Shown here: positions 18,112-29,269 of the stretch, one piece after another | Layout: each line of letters begins with the position of its first letter | Position numbering within the stretch: the stretch's first letter is position 1 | Assembly (NCBI GenBank): GCA_963920765.1 | Contig: OY987243.1 | Coordinates: forward strand, 30,069,060 to 30,133,059 | Direction of reading: 5' to 3' | DNA from: Ulota crispa | Taxonomy: Eukaryota > Streptophyta > Bryopsida > Orthotrichales > Orthotrichaceae | DNA length: 64,000 nt | Translations under genes and position numbers: made by a program | The notes under the pieces: model-generated | Told to the model about the DNA's origin: nothing | The model's database searches: none | The model's input: the letters and a program-made list of their open reading frames with translations, nothing else

Positions 18112-19662
18112 TGTCACTGAAGCACAAACCCACCGACAAATGCAAAACCTACTCCACGAGAGCGCTATGAACTACGTCTCCCTCTTCTTCCCCTGATCAA
18201 TTTCTGCACATCAAGGCACCACGAGAGCATCTCAGGTTAGCTTACTTCAGTACTGGTGAGGGCGAGGAATGCCATGCACCAGCTCGCAAGTACGGAGTGA
18301 GTGATGTTCTTGAGCAACCGGATGTGGACAGATTCTGAACGGCGGGTGCTTGATTGCTTTCTGATAGCAATCACTATTGTGACCCCTTTGTAATATCACA
18401 TCTTCTGTTCTCTCTCACGAAGTCCTAACCCTGAGAGAACAGAAAAACTACAAACAGAAGCTTTAAAGAAATAAGGTGTGGGGAAATCAGATGTGTTTAT
18501 GGAGAATACTAGACGAAAATTGAGTGCAGAGGATTCGGGAAGAGGGTGAATTGGTCGGCACTGCAGGTGCCTAAGTTGTGACATTAGAGAGGTTTGGAAG
18601 TATCTCCTGTGGCTCTGTGCAAAAGGGATGGGTTATGTGCAAAAGCGGGGCCCATGGAAAATATCCACCACACGTGATTTCTGAAACTCTGAAGCTCGTG
18701 CTTCCGTTTCCCCACCACCCACGGACCCACCATCCAAGTGACGTACGTCCGGAATATGTTTGAGCCAACTGTTTCCCGAGAAATGCGTTACCACTGCGTG
18801 AGTGCCACGTAATGGGACACTTGTAGCATGTAGAAAAAGTGTAAATTTGAACCAACAACGTGGCATCAAGGAAGAGCAGAGTCAAGTTGGACCGTTGAGT
18901 GCATCAAAGACTCAAAGCTTAGTGCACGAAGTCTTTGTGAACTTGTGAGGCGTGAACGTTTCCTCCGCGTTTTACTGATAACGTATCTCGAGGAAGCGAA
19001 CTTCTTGTCTGCTCGCTCCGTAACTTTGGTTGAAAGATGAAAACCAAAGCTAATGCAATCACGTAATCACCTGCAGCTTCATTATCTCCAGAGTCTCGGA
19101 AGAGATTGGCTTTCGGTAAATCTTTCCGTTCTTGTGTTCCTCCGAGGTTAGTTGCAAGGAAAGCAGAGACCGCAAGCTATGAGACATGAATCGAGAGCTG
19201 CTCCTCTTCCTGCTCCTGCTCGAAGGACAGTGATTTTTAATTACAGTACTAATGTGAACACACCCCTTTTGCTAAGTTTCCAAAGTCTGCTACAAGTGAC
19301 GAGTAACTGAACTACCAATATCACAGAAGCTGAATACAAGTGAGGGTCTAGCAGACTCTTGGAAGTCGAGCGATATGCCGACAGTCAAGTCGATATCAGT
19401 AGCCGTGAGAAGATGAGCGGTAACGAGAGTGGGCAACGCAGTATTGGCAATGGCCAATACGAATTTGTGATAGTATTCAATAGCTGAAGTAGGCTTTTTG
19501 AAAACGAGCTCAGCAACGAACATATCCATCTGAAAGATGCAGGATAAAGAGTTTACCCTGTCGCAATAAGTGCTCATCTGTCACGTCCAACGGAGTTTTG
19601 GAATTAGTGGTACTTGCTATCCAAGTGCAGCATCGGTCATTAAGCAATTGGGCCACTGACGT
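18112..19662. other. Beta-amylase 5' flank and downstream region of the phosphatase gene
   Basis: This lies between the beta-amylase start (18111) and the phosphatase stop (19663), both on the minus strand. No coding exon was found. It contains a palindromic G-box CACGTG at 18671-18676 and, near 18738, the overlapping ACGT cores TGACGTACGTCC. These are typical targets of bZIP or bHLH factors, so light or stress control of the beta-amylase is possible but untested. Confidence 0.45.
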
Positions 19663-22342
19663 TCAAAATTGTGCGGCGTCCATTCGACTCTTGTGAAGCT
19701 GAAAAGCAGGAGTCACCCAAGCCCCACAGCTACATTGCATGCCAGACCAGTTGAAGTTGCCCAATCTTGCCTCACACTTCACGCATTGTAGTTTTCCCTC
19801 CACGACTCCTTCGCCCACTGCATTCAAATATAAAATCAGTAGGTTGGATGAAGGACCGAGACGAGAGCATAAAACTGCACCACACTAGTCGAATCTGGAG
19901 AGTAATACATGGTTTTGATAGTCCCAAAACAGCAAAGAAAGATGATCATGTTGTATAAACATCTCACAGACAACTTCTGCATGTCAAGCTGTCAGCACAT
20001 GTAAGAGTGCATTTAGAACCCTATTTTCCCCTCAAAAGCAGCGTCATTAGAGAGGGTTGAATACGTTTGAGAAGAGTTATTTTACAGCATCTACGTTGCT
20101 GAAACGAGTACTCTCCTCATATAGAGATGTTAATTAACGCTCAATGATATGTTCCTTAACAGCACGCAGACTATCACCAGAAGGACCGACAAGCTGGTGT
20201 TTTGTAGAAGCATGAAAAATGTCTCAAAGGTACAAAGAGCGAACCTGTTGTCATCCATTGCATGGGTTCAACAAATATTGACGTGCACACTGGTCGTTCG
20301 TCAGCCATTCCCGGTTTACCTCCCCTTTTTTGCCACTTGAAGGCAGTCTCTCCACCGCCAACATCATGTCCGATCACATTTTCGTCCCGAGCAACAACTC
20401 TCCGACACTTCTTGCAGCGGTATAGCATGGAACGTTCTGTTTTGCTATCGACAACATTCAGAGGAGATGGCAGTGTAGTGATGGAAGAGCCAGGATCTGA
20501 AGCATAACTTGAGCTCTCCAAAAATTCTCCTTTTGCAAAAGAATCTCCTGCAGTAATAAACAAACTCTTATTACGCGGATGCTTGGTAGGTCAATTGGTA
20601 CATTTTCCTCTCTTTTTATATGCAAATTTTCATATTGAAGCGCATGCATGTCGGAAACCTAGTGCAAAGCAAGACGGCTCCTCTCCTTCCTAGTGACACG
20701 CACAAGAGGACTGCTTATCATAACAGTTCTAATTTTTACGATGCACTTACACAGGTCTTTGAAACTGTGCAAATAAACATGAGTACCAATGAGGTTGAAT
20801 GCCACAGTACAGGCACGTACAACGAAAAGTTGGCTAGAAACAACTGTAGATGATGCATACGTAAATATAACAGACAAAAATACACCTGTTTGTATCTAAA
20901 AGAAAGAAAGTAGAGAGACAAAGAACAGTACACAGGAACCTTACCAAGAACTCCGACTTTGAACTTCTTATAAAAAGGGCTCTCACGGTCAACCTTGTTT
21001 CCCATGTTCTCGAAAATTGCCAACTGCAGCAATGCCATCCAAAATCACGACCATAAATCATAGACCTCAACCAAATCACGCATCGTTTTATAAGGAGATT
21101 CTTATCGACGGGCAAAAATGAAACCAAGTCTCGCAGCAACGCAATTCCCGAGTTCTTCATAACTATCATAAAAACTGAAGCCAATCTTTGATTAAAATCA
21201 CCTGCTCCATAAATCCCTGATTAGGACACACGCCAGGACTTGCATTCCGCAATGACGTCAATGCATCTGCAGAAGTTCAATCATCCAATCAGAATACCGT
21301 GCTTTACGTAAAAGCAAATGCTGTACTTAAAGGACAATCCTAAAGGACCTAAAGAACAAATTGAGCATACTGGTTTCTTAGCAGCTGAGAGTAAGTCATA
21401 TGAGGGCTTTCTTTAGTTCGACTTTGTTCCTTTCCTTAGCAACATGTGCAGAGTTCTTCACTGATTCTAGTGATATAAAAATTGGCACCATCTAAATTAT
21501 ACTCTTTACAACACATTTTTTGACCACAAATCCTCGATACTTCAGAAGTCTCACAATTCTCAATTTTGAAGAAGGTTGACATTGTTTGCTAGGAAATTGC
21601 ACATAAGATCAACTTCCAGCCACTTCAATTTCAAGTGTCTGACAATTTCTCAACATCTACTCACAAATGCTTGAAGTCTCTATAAATAACGACAAGAAAG
21701 AGACAAAGTTCACCTATGGAACAAAAGAGAGAAGAGATACGGACCAACAGCTGACAGGTGCTCCTTGTGCATAAGGTAAGCAGTCACTACAGCTGCGCTG
21801 CAAGTCAAGCACAACCTGACAGTTAAAAATTGAAGCACAACACATGAAGCCATAAAAAAAACCTAGTTCTATTCTTGAACCCCAAACCCTAAACCTAAAC
21901 CTCAAGTTTAAACGTACCTGAAAGCATATATTCAATTGCTCTCCATAATACCAACACATGTCCTGAATCTGAAAAAATCAAAACAAAAGAAGAAGCTCTG
22001 AGCTGAAACAAGAGAGGGAACGCAAAAGTACCTGCGGGAAACACCGGCAACGCAATGCACAAGGACGCCACCACGCTTTCGACCTTTCTCGATGAAATCC
22101 AAGCAAGCATCCAGATTGTCCACGAGGTTCTGCAAATCTATATCTTGCAGAGGAACGGCCAGTCTACTCAGCTTCGTTACGCCTGGAAAATGTTCAGCAG
22201 ACCAGGTTGGATCTGAGAGGCCCTCCCTGAACTCGGCGCCCATGAGACACAACACATGAGTAACTGGCGGAATTTCGGCTGTCTTCACTGAGCACGCATC
22301 CTCAAAGGTACCGATGAAAAGTCCCTCCCGCACTCGCTTCAT
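19663..22342 (-). CDS. YVH1: YVH1/DUSP12-type dual-specificity phosphatase
   Basis: Complete gene of six exons: 22032-22342, 21745-21797, 21202-21266, 20945-21023, 20245-20547 and 19663-19817. Their total of 966 bases gives exactly 321 residues plus stop. The N-terminal half is a dual-specificity phosphatase domain. The signature HCVAGVSRSAAVV spans the first intron, with catalytic Cys97 and Arg103; the general acid is probably Asp67 or Asp69. The C-terminal half is a cysteine-rich zinc-binding domain: YRCKKC at 212-217, His230, Cys257, then CVKCEARLGNFNW at 282-294 and CSCGAWVTPAF at 299-309. That order defines the YVH1/DUSP12 family; plant IBR5, by contrast, has its zinc ribbon at the N terminus. 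In yeast and animals YVH1 acts in release of Mrt4 during 60S ribosome maturation, and the zinc domain is the part needed. The start MKRVREGLFIG sits right at the domain edge, as is usual in the family. Confidence 0.95.
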
Positions 22343-22492
22343 GTTTTTGCGAAGTACCGCTTGAAATTCAAAACAAATTCTTAACAGACTTCAATCTCAT
22401 GCGCCTGCTGCTGCAATCAACGTGTTTGATCTTCAAACCTTTGAATCAATCAATCGACCGCTGCAAAGAGTTGGCTTCGACGTTGTGAATTC

Positions 22493-22518
22493 AAACCCTA
22501 ATTTCATTCAAACCCTAA
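22493..22518 (-). promoter_or_regulatory. Paired telo-boxes upstream of YVH1
   Basis: AAACCCTAA is present at 22493-22501 and 22510-22518, about 150-176 bases before the YVH1 start codon. Telo-boxes are recurrent in plant ribosome and translation gene promoters, which fits the known role of YVH1. A further AAACCCTAAACC lies in intron 1 near 21887. Confidence 0.5.
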
Positions 22519-23458
22519 TTTGAGTATCGCAATCTCTAGCAGAACTATAACGCGTGTGACGGTGGTCTACTGGTCACCAAACTGCTCTCCCACTTCCCAA
22601 AACTAACGCTTTTCGTTGGCGTCTTCAAGAGCCTTTGTCATTGTTTGCATCAACCTCACAAAGCCCCTTTCCAGGCTCCGACAACACAAAAATATCCAAA
22701 ATGCTTAATGCAAAACAACTCTATCTATCAACATGTAGTGAATCCCTAAAGCAGTCATAAACAAACTATAATAAATGCAAAACCTGTGAAGCAAAGCACA
22801 AAGATGTCAGAAAACAATTCCGGAAATTGAGAGAGAGAGAGAGAGCAGTAACCTAGGACACAAGCAATCAAGAGAGCAGTGTGAGAACAAATTCAATAGC
22901 AGCAGCGCAATACTCACAGGAATTGCTAATGAGTAGGAGGAAATATGGATCAGTTCTTTCAGTCATCGTCCACTAAAACCCAAAACATTCATAACCACTG
23001 CATACGGAATCCATCCAGAGAACACGTCCTTACATGTCTTGAAACCCTCGTTCATTTGCTGACAAGAATAAACAAAAACATTCACAGGACTGGAGTAGAA
23101 ATAAGAACTAAGCTCAACGCCAATTTGACGAGATTCTAACAGCACAAAGAAGCGCAGTGGGAATTACGGTCCAGTGTAGCTAGGTTCCGCTAATACTCTC
23201 TCTATCCCTCAAGCAATTCATGCAAAAATTTGAAAATCACAGGGGATGACCTAAAACCTTGGAAACTACAAAATACAGCGATGGAAGAGGATATCGAAAT
23301 TTCGAGCGGATCAACGGTGTCCGCACGGAGTCGTTGTCCACCGGCTTCAAAGTGCGCTGCTCAGCATGATGAAGCGTCCGATCCCATTCCTCACCATCAT
23401 CTTGCACGTGCTTCGCGACATGAAGGACTCTACTCACCAGGGCTTTTTTCAACCCCTA
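22519..23458. other. Intergenic, no gene supported
   Basis: Several 60-80 codon ORFs occur here on both strands, without family resemblance or splice continuity. A GA dinucleotide run lies near 22830-22845. It probably contains the YVH1 promoter. Confidence 0.4.
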
Positions 23459-24100
23459 AATGCCCAAGGCACCCAATTTGAGTGTTTGCAAATCTTTGAA
23501 GATGAATAAAATCTTATCAAATCACTATTTCTGGTAAAAAAAATTTAACACAAGTTTGATTTGAAGTCTATTTTCAATATCAAAAATCTGATTTTGAAAA
23601 TGCATGTTCATGATTTTTTTATTCAAGATTTTGTACAAGGGTGTTCACTGCAATCTTGAGTTTTCTAATGTTGGAAGATTTTGAAAATGAGCCTCAAATA
23701 CACTAGAGCTTGGAGAAAAATCCGCATTAAAAATCCATTTAAAAAAATGTAGGAGTAAAATTTGAAAGCAGTAAATTGGTTGAGGTTAAATATGTAATGT
23801 CCTTAAACCTCATATTTTTTTGAAGACCAACTTTTTAGATTTGAAATGTGAAATGAGGATTAGAAGACTTCAAGTCACTTTTACAATTTTAACACCCTCA
23901 TGTTCAAACATTATAATCTTTCAAACTATAAGTGATATTGTTGTGTTTTGTTTTTCCATGTAATCTCTAACATGTCAAGTTTAAATTTGTATGGTTATAG
24001 TTTTAAAAAACTTAATGAGATGTATGAAAAAGTTGATTGTTTGTTCACTTTCCTAAAAATGCCAAGAAGTTCATAAAGGCCTTTGGCATTTAGGGGTTAA
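23459..24100. mobile_element. TTAA-type element, family D
   Basis: The left end CAACCCCTAAATGCCCAAGG is matched in inverse by CCTTTGGCATTTAGGGGTTA at the right end, giving near-perfect inverted ends of about 20 bp. The right flank is TTAA; the left has TCAA, a one-base change. About 640 bp, no ORF. A rearranged relative in opposite orientation lies at about 27000-27620. Confidence 0.75.
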
Positions 24101-24280
24101 GGATTTCAACTTATGGAAGTGTTGGCAATGATTTATGACTGTAATTCACTAAGGTGGCTACATTGGAAAAACACTTGAAGAAGCATGCTTCATTCATGAC
24201 AAAAGGTGGAGAGAATTTTGGCTACCAATGGTTTCTTATTACACAAGTAAGGAGGCTCAAATGAAGTGTATTGGTCATGA

Positions 24281-24378
24281 CTTTTGAAAAATTACTACAA
24301 TTAAAGTGTGAGAGATGAAATATGTGGGAACTTTTGAAAAATTACTACAATTAAAATGTGAGATGAAATATGTGGCAA
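24281..24378. repeat. Tandem duplication, unit of about 50 bp
   Basis: CTTTTGAAAAATTACTACAA followed by TTAAA(G/A)TGTGAG and GATGAAATATGTGG occurs twice in a row with few differences. Confidence 0.8.
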
Positions 24379-24858
24379 ATAGGACACCCATATTATCTTG
24401 GTTGGAGATTAAGTTGGCAATGCTAGTCAACCAATAAGGGAATACATATATGGTCCTCAATCAAGGTTTGGCTATAGGGTTATCAATTACAAGTGAACAT
24501 TGGCAAAAAAGACACTCTTTTTCACATTTATTTCCTATAGTGATAGTGAAGCATAAATTTTCATGGTGAATTTTGGCATTTTTTAGCCAATAAAAAAAAC
24601 ACTGCTAACCCGTCCTCCCTGCCAATAACTTGCAATCTAGATTTCAATTGACTAACTTTGAAAAAAATACAGTAAGTTAGGAAGTGGAAAACCAAAAATA
24701 TTGGCATCAATTTCAAGGTTCCAACTACAAGCATTTGTTCACAAAGATTTTTCGAAGTCCAAAATCATTGAAATTGTAGGAACCATGTGTAAGAGATGCT
24801 AAAAACAAGGCTGGTTGGTTCTTAAATAGTGAGATGGGTACTCAAAACCTCATGCTAG

Positions 24859-24975
24859 TCACCCACAACCATCACTTCATCACCCATAATCATCACTCAG
24901 TCACCCACAACCATCACTTCATCACCCATAACCATCACTTCTTCACCCATAACCATCACTCAATCACCCACAACT
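24859..24975. repeat. Minisatellite, unit about 21 bp
   Basis: At least five head-to-tail units of the form TCACCCAYAAYCATCACTTCA, with small changes (AACC or AATC, TTCA or TCAG). No surrounding gene was recognised. Confidence 0.85.
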
Positions 24976-25289
24976 ATTTGTTTTTTTATTGATTAGCCCT
25001 TGCCACTATCAAGTGACGGCCATGGGAACACATCACTTATGGATGCTGCTACCTTACCTTGGCTTGGCTTGTGACCGGCTAGGGCGCAATCCTAAAATTG
25101 CGCCCTGGTCTCTTTCCCCCAACCTAATTATGAAATTGCTGCTCCAATGTAGCTAACCCAATACTTGGACCTGAAGTAGCGAGGGCCTCCCTAGGTAGCA
25201 AGGCCGGGTAGAAAGAAAGAGTTAACGTACGGGCAGGAGGAGGCAAGGGGGCAGCAAGCGTTTTACAAAATGTGTCAAGAATTTGAGGC

Positions 25290-25647
25290 GGTTCAGACTA
25301 CGTCCCAAGTCCCATGTGACAAAGTCCCGCGGGAGTGCAAAATCCCATCTTTCTGGGTTAGAGAAGATGGGAAAAGATGGAACTTGGGCAAAAAGATGGG
25401 TCTACCAAAATGCTTGACTCAATCTTGGAGTGAAGTCCCACTTTTTATGGCTCCAAAACTTGGAAAAGTGCTGCCTTGTAAGCTCCATGTAAGCAAGTGG
25501 GATGGGGGACTTGGGACATAGTCTGAAATGCAAAGTCCCATATTTTGCCTCTCTGCCAATCAGATTCTCAGATTTCATCATATTTCATCAAATTTCATCA
25601 GATTTAAGTGGGACTTGGGACTTGGGACTTGGGACATGGTCTAAACC
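25290..25647. mobile_element. MITE with GGTTYAGACYAYGTCCCAAG inverted ends
   Basis: The left end GGTTCAGACTACGTCCCAAG is mirrored by CTTGGGACATGGTCTAAACC at the right end. A second internal right-type end lies near 25507-25530. The motif GGGACTT is repeated in tandem near the right end, and ATTTCATCA is repeated inside. No transposase ORF. About 358 bp; superfamily not determined. Confidence 0.65.
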
Positions 25648-26673
25648 ACCCCTAATACTGCCAAGGGGTGCCTATACTAGTCAACATATAAAAGATTTGC
25701 TTTTTTCCCTCTATTTTGAATCATTTCATTGTAATATTTTATTTGTATGCTTGGGATGCATTTTTCAATTTTGAAAAACTCCACACCGATATCAAAACGT
25801 AAAAGAAAAGGAATTTTGTTGTTCAATAAAAAAATAAAACTCTGATGGTATATCTTTAAAGGAAAAAACAAAAAACCTTCTCCTACACCATATACGAGTT
25901 TTTGAAATCAATTTCACAACATTTAAATATTAAATATTCATTTCAGTTTTAGAATGAATGAAAAGGTGCATAAAAACTCAAATCTGGACTGCCTTTGCAA
26001 ATCGTTGGATAAACGATTTATAAAACTATTGCAACCTTCGCATTTTAGCAAATGTAAATGTTGCTTGAACTAATTTTTTGCATTTTTGGATTACTTTATA
26101 CTTGTGAATGTAATAACAAAAAATAAGAAGTGGTGTCTTGTTGAGCAACATTATTTTTGTTAGCATAAAGAACATGTATTAATATATTTTTCAAGAGGCA
26201 TTTATCTAAGATAAGGTTTCAAGGGCACAAAATCTCCACATTTGTGCCACTAATTACTTATGCTTTGCCTTGGTTCCCATTGGCTTAAACATGAGAATAT
26301 TCTTGCGTGAGGCCCCTAGAGCATCTACACCTAGCCTTGCAATTGCATGCTCCAAAAACTAGACGTTGAGGGCGCATTTGCAACTAAGAAATCCTAGAAA
26401 TCCCATCATCGCCCTAGAGCTAGAACACAAAAGCAAAATTTAGAGGACAAGTGGACCACTCAAGCTTCAATCATAAGCATTGACCAACCATCAAGTTGTG
26501 ACTGCAAAAACAAACAAAAATCTTTTAGACTTGGGCACACTAACAAATTACCTAAACCCTTCACTTTTGTATTTTCAAGTTACAATTGAGCAAGCCCTAA
26601 CTTACATACAACATTAGCGCAACTACATTGGGATGCACCAAGGAGAACAAGGCATGGGGTGTGTTTTGAACAT
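25648..26673. other. Intergenic, no gene seen
   Basis: AT-rich sequence without coding or RNA signals. Near 26318 the sequence TAGAGCATCTACACCTAG resembles one end of the element at 49.07 kb, but no partner end was located. Confidence 0.35.
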
Positions 26674-26968
26674 AGGGAAAATTTCATGGATATCCCTGGA
26701 GTTTGCAATAATTTCATAGATACCCTTGACCAAAAATTTTAAGCGTTTTTTTTTTTGTTGTGCATGCCACTTCCCTTCTCCCTTTGTGCGCACACTACTT
26801 CTTTCTTGTTATGTGTGGGCACAAAAAAAGAAAGGAAGTGATATGCGCAACATGACAAAAAAGCACCTGAAAATTTTGGTCTAAGGGCATTTGTGATTGA
26901 ATTTCTAAAAAAGATAGGGTATCTATGAAATTATTGCAAACTTCAGGGATATCCATGAAATTTTCCCT
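26674..26968. mobile_element. MITE with long inverted repeats, AGGGAAAATTTCATGGATAT
   Basis: AGGGAAAATTTCATGGATAT followed by CCCTGGAGTTTGCAATAATT at the left is mirrored by AATTATTGCAAACTTCAGGG and ATATCCATGAAATTTTCCCT at the right. Arms of about 55-60 bp, total about 295 bp. The interior also folds, around GTGTGCGCACAC and GTGTGGGCAC. No ORF. Target duplication unclear. Confidence 0.75.
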
Positions 26969-26999
26969 TAATCCCTCACCGCTCATGGTAGTTTGGAGT

Positions 27000-27620
27000 A
27001 TCATAGAATTTGCTTGAAAGTGAACAAAATGCAGACATTTTGATCAATCTTATCAAATCTCTCTGAAGCGCAACCGTACATTTTCAAAGTAGACATGCTA
27101 TAGATTACATAGGAAAAGAAAGTACAACAATATCATTTATGGATTGAAAGATTATAATGTTTGATCATGAGGGTGTTAAAATTGCAAAAGTGATCTGAAG
27201 CCTTTCAATCCTCTTTTTGCATCTCAAACCTAAAATTGAGGGTACCAAAAAAATATGAGTATGTAAAGTATAACATGCTTAACCCCAATCAATTTATGAC
27301 TTCTCAAAATCTATTCTACAATTTTTTAAATTGAATTTTTAATGTGATTTTTTCTTCAAGTTCTAATGTACTTGAAGTTCATTTCCAAGAGCTTTCAATA
27401 TTAGAAAGTGAAGATTTGCAATGGACACCCTTGCACAAAATTTTGAATAGATAAATCACTTTAATTCATTTTCAAAATCAGACTCCTGATGCTGAAACTA
27501 GATTTTAATAAGAGTTTAAAAATAATAATAATCACTAAAAAAATCTTGTAAAAAGGTTGTGCATCCCTGAATAAAATTCAAAGAAGCCCAATTTGGACTC
27601 CTTAAACAGTAAAGGGTTAA
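27000..27620 (-). mobile_element. Truncated inverse copy of TTAA family D
   Basis: Reverse-complement similarity to 23500-24050 is visible in several blocks, including TTATAATGTTTGATCATGAG with GGTGTTAAAATTG. The right end reads AGTAAAGGGTTAA; the left end is missing or diverged. Confidence 0.55.
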
Positions 27621-27660
27621 ATATAATACTGCAAAATTATTATGTGTTTCAATTACTAGG

Positions 27661-27740
27661 GAGTTGCATGTTGTATATAAAGTGTATCGGGACCAACACG
27701 ATGTCCAGATACACTCATGTACAACATGAACTCATTGATC
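27661..27740. repeat. Hairpin element, copy 1, upstream of FAP2-like gene
   Basis: CATGTTGTATATAAAGTGTA and TCGGGAC form a stem with GTCCAGATACACTCATGTAC and AACATG around a loop of about 8 bases. A second copy, with longer arms, lies at 30302-30392 inside an intron of the same gene. Confidence 0.7.
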
Positions 27741-27785
27741 GAAATGCTGAATAGGCCGGGGTCTTTGTGCGAACGGCGGAGCACA

Positions 27786-27978
27786 ATGGAAGATACCCTT
27801 GCTGATACTCTGTCATGTCGTCCTAGGGTCTCGTTCACACCGCGCCCGGCATTCTCGAGCAAATGACAGAAGAAGGAACCATGGAAGATACCCTTGCTGA
27901 TACCCTGTCCTGTCATCCTGGGGGTCTCGTTCACACCGCGCCCGGCATTCTCGAGCAAAACGACGGAAGAAGGAACAA
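27786..27978. repeat. Tandem duplication of a 105-bp unit before the FAP2-like gene
   Basis: ATGGAAGATACCCTTGCTGA begins at 27786 and again at 27891, and both copies continue through TCGTTCACACCGCGCCCGGC to ATTCTCGAGCAAA. The region is GC-richer than its surroundings and lies just before the predicted leader exon, so it may hold promoter or leader elements in duplicate. Confidence 0.8.
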
Positions 27979-28102
27979 GAGCGGCGTCCCTTTTCCTCGT
28001 CAAAAGAGAGGCACAGAAGCGTTCGGTATTATTCTCCGCCATCGCCATTTGTCAGCCCGCCGGCAAGATTCTTCACTGGTCGTCACGCTCGCCTTTTTTC
28101 AG

Positions 28103-29264
28103 GTAACTTAAGCTTAGAATTTCATCGGAGCCTTTCATCTCGCTTCCTAACATCAACGCTTGTGTGTGCACGACTGCTCGTCAACCGAGTACTGCAACCA
28201 CCATGTCACCGTACTTCGGTTCCAATTTTCTCTCGAGTTTTCTCGTGAGCTTTTCAAAATTCTCGTTGTCGATCTTTTGCTAACTTAGTATTTTTCTCTG
28301 AATCGATCGGGAGATTTGTGATCTTTAGGTTTTTGTGTAAAATCGATTGCTCTGAGTTTAGTTCTCGATCAAGTTATGTGGACTTTGTTGAGAGTGGAGT
28401 TAGTTTTATTTCTCGTGAGCTTTTCAAAATTCTTGTTGTCGATCTTATGCTCGTATTCTTCTCTGAATCGATCGGGAGGTTTGTGATCTTGAGGTTTTTG
28501 TGTAAAATCGATTGCTCTGAGTTTACTTCTCGATCAGGTTAAGTGGAGTTTGTTGAGAGTGGACTGGTTTCTTTTGAGGACCTGGTGTTTTATTCATTCG
28601 ATATTTTCTTCGATCCTGAGTATGATCGATGCTTTAGTGTGATTTTTGAGCTGGTAGTTGATTGAGGGAGATATGGCGGTGTCACATTTGACCATGTCTG
28701 CAGCAATTGGTTTTGCGATTTAATTTGCTAGCAGCCTCGTGGTATGTTGTGAGCTTGGCTTTGTGTGGATCGATTTGTAGGTAAATTGATGTGTCGATTT
28801 TCTGAATCGTAATATTCTTGTGTTGTTCTACGAGTGCACGTATCTACTTGTTCATTTGATAATACACAAGAAAGTAGTATATGATTTGAATTCAATCAAT
28901 GTGAGTGAGAATGGTGTGCAGTAACATTGATGCTAATTCTATTGTGTCAATTTAGGAGTTACCGTTAGGGAGCTTCTGAGTGATTGATGTCAGGAGCTGC
29001 TCTTATTCAAAATTCTATGAACTGAGATGACAGAGGATGTGTGTCAAGATGGCAGAGGACGGGAGCATCTTGTACATTCTTGCTTGAATGACGAGATAGG
29101 CTCAAGGTTTTTGAATCTTTATCTAAGAGTGTTATGAACGAGGGATGTGTGTTATTGAGCTTTTTTTTGTCCACTTCTCTGAGACATTGCGGTGCATGTG
29201 TGCAGACAAATCCGAGACGTTTAAGTTACTGTCTTACATCGAAGTTGGTGTGAAATTCCTTCAG
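28103..29264 (+). other. Probable leader intron of the FAP2-like gene, with tandem 170-bp duplication
   Basis: A CAG/GTAACT donor at 28102/28103 and a TTCAG acceptor at 29264, five bases before the start codon, fit a long 5' leader intron. Inside it, a block starting near 28239 is repeated at 28409 (offset 170 bp). Both copies contain CTCGTGAGCTTTTCAAAATT and GTGTAAAATCGATTGCTCTG. Leader introns often enhance plant gene expression; this assignment is inference without transcript data. Confidence 0.5.
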
Positions 29265-29269
29265 GAAAA

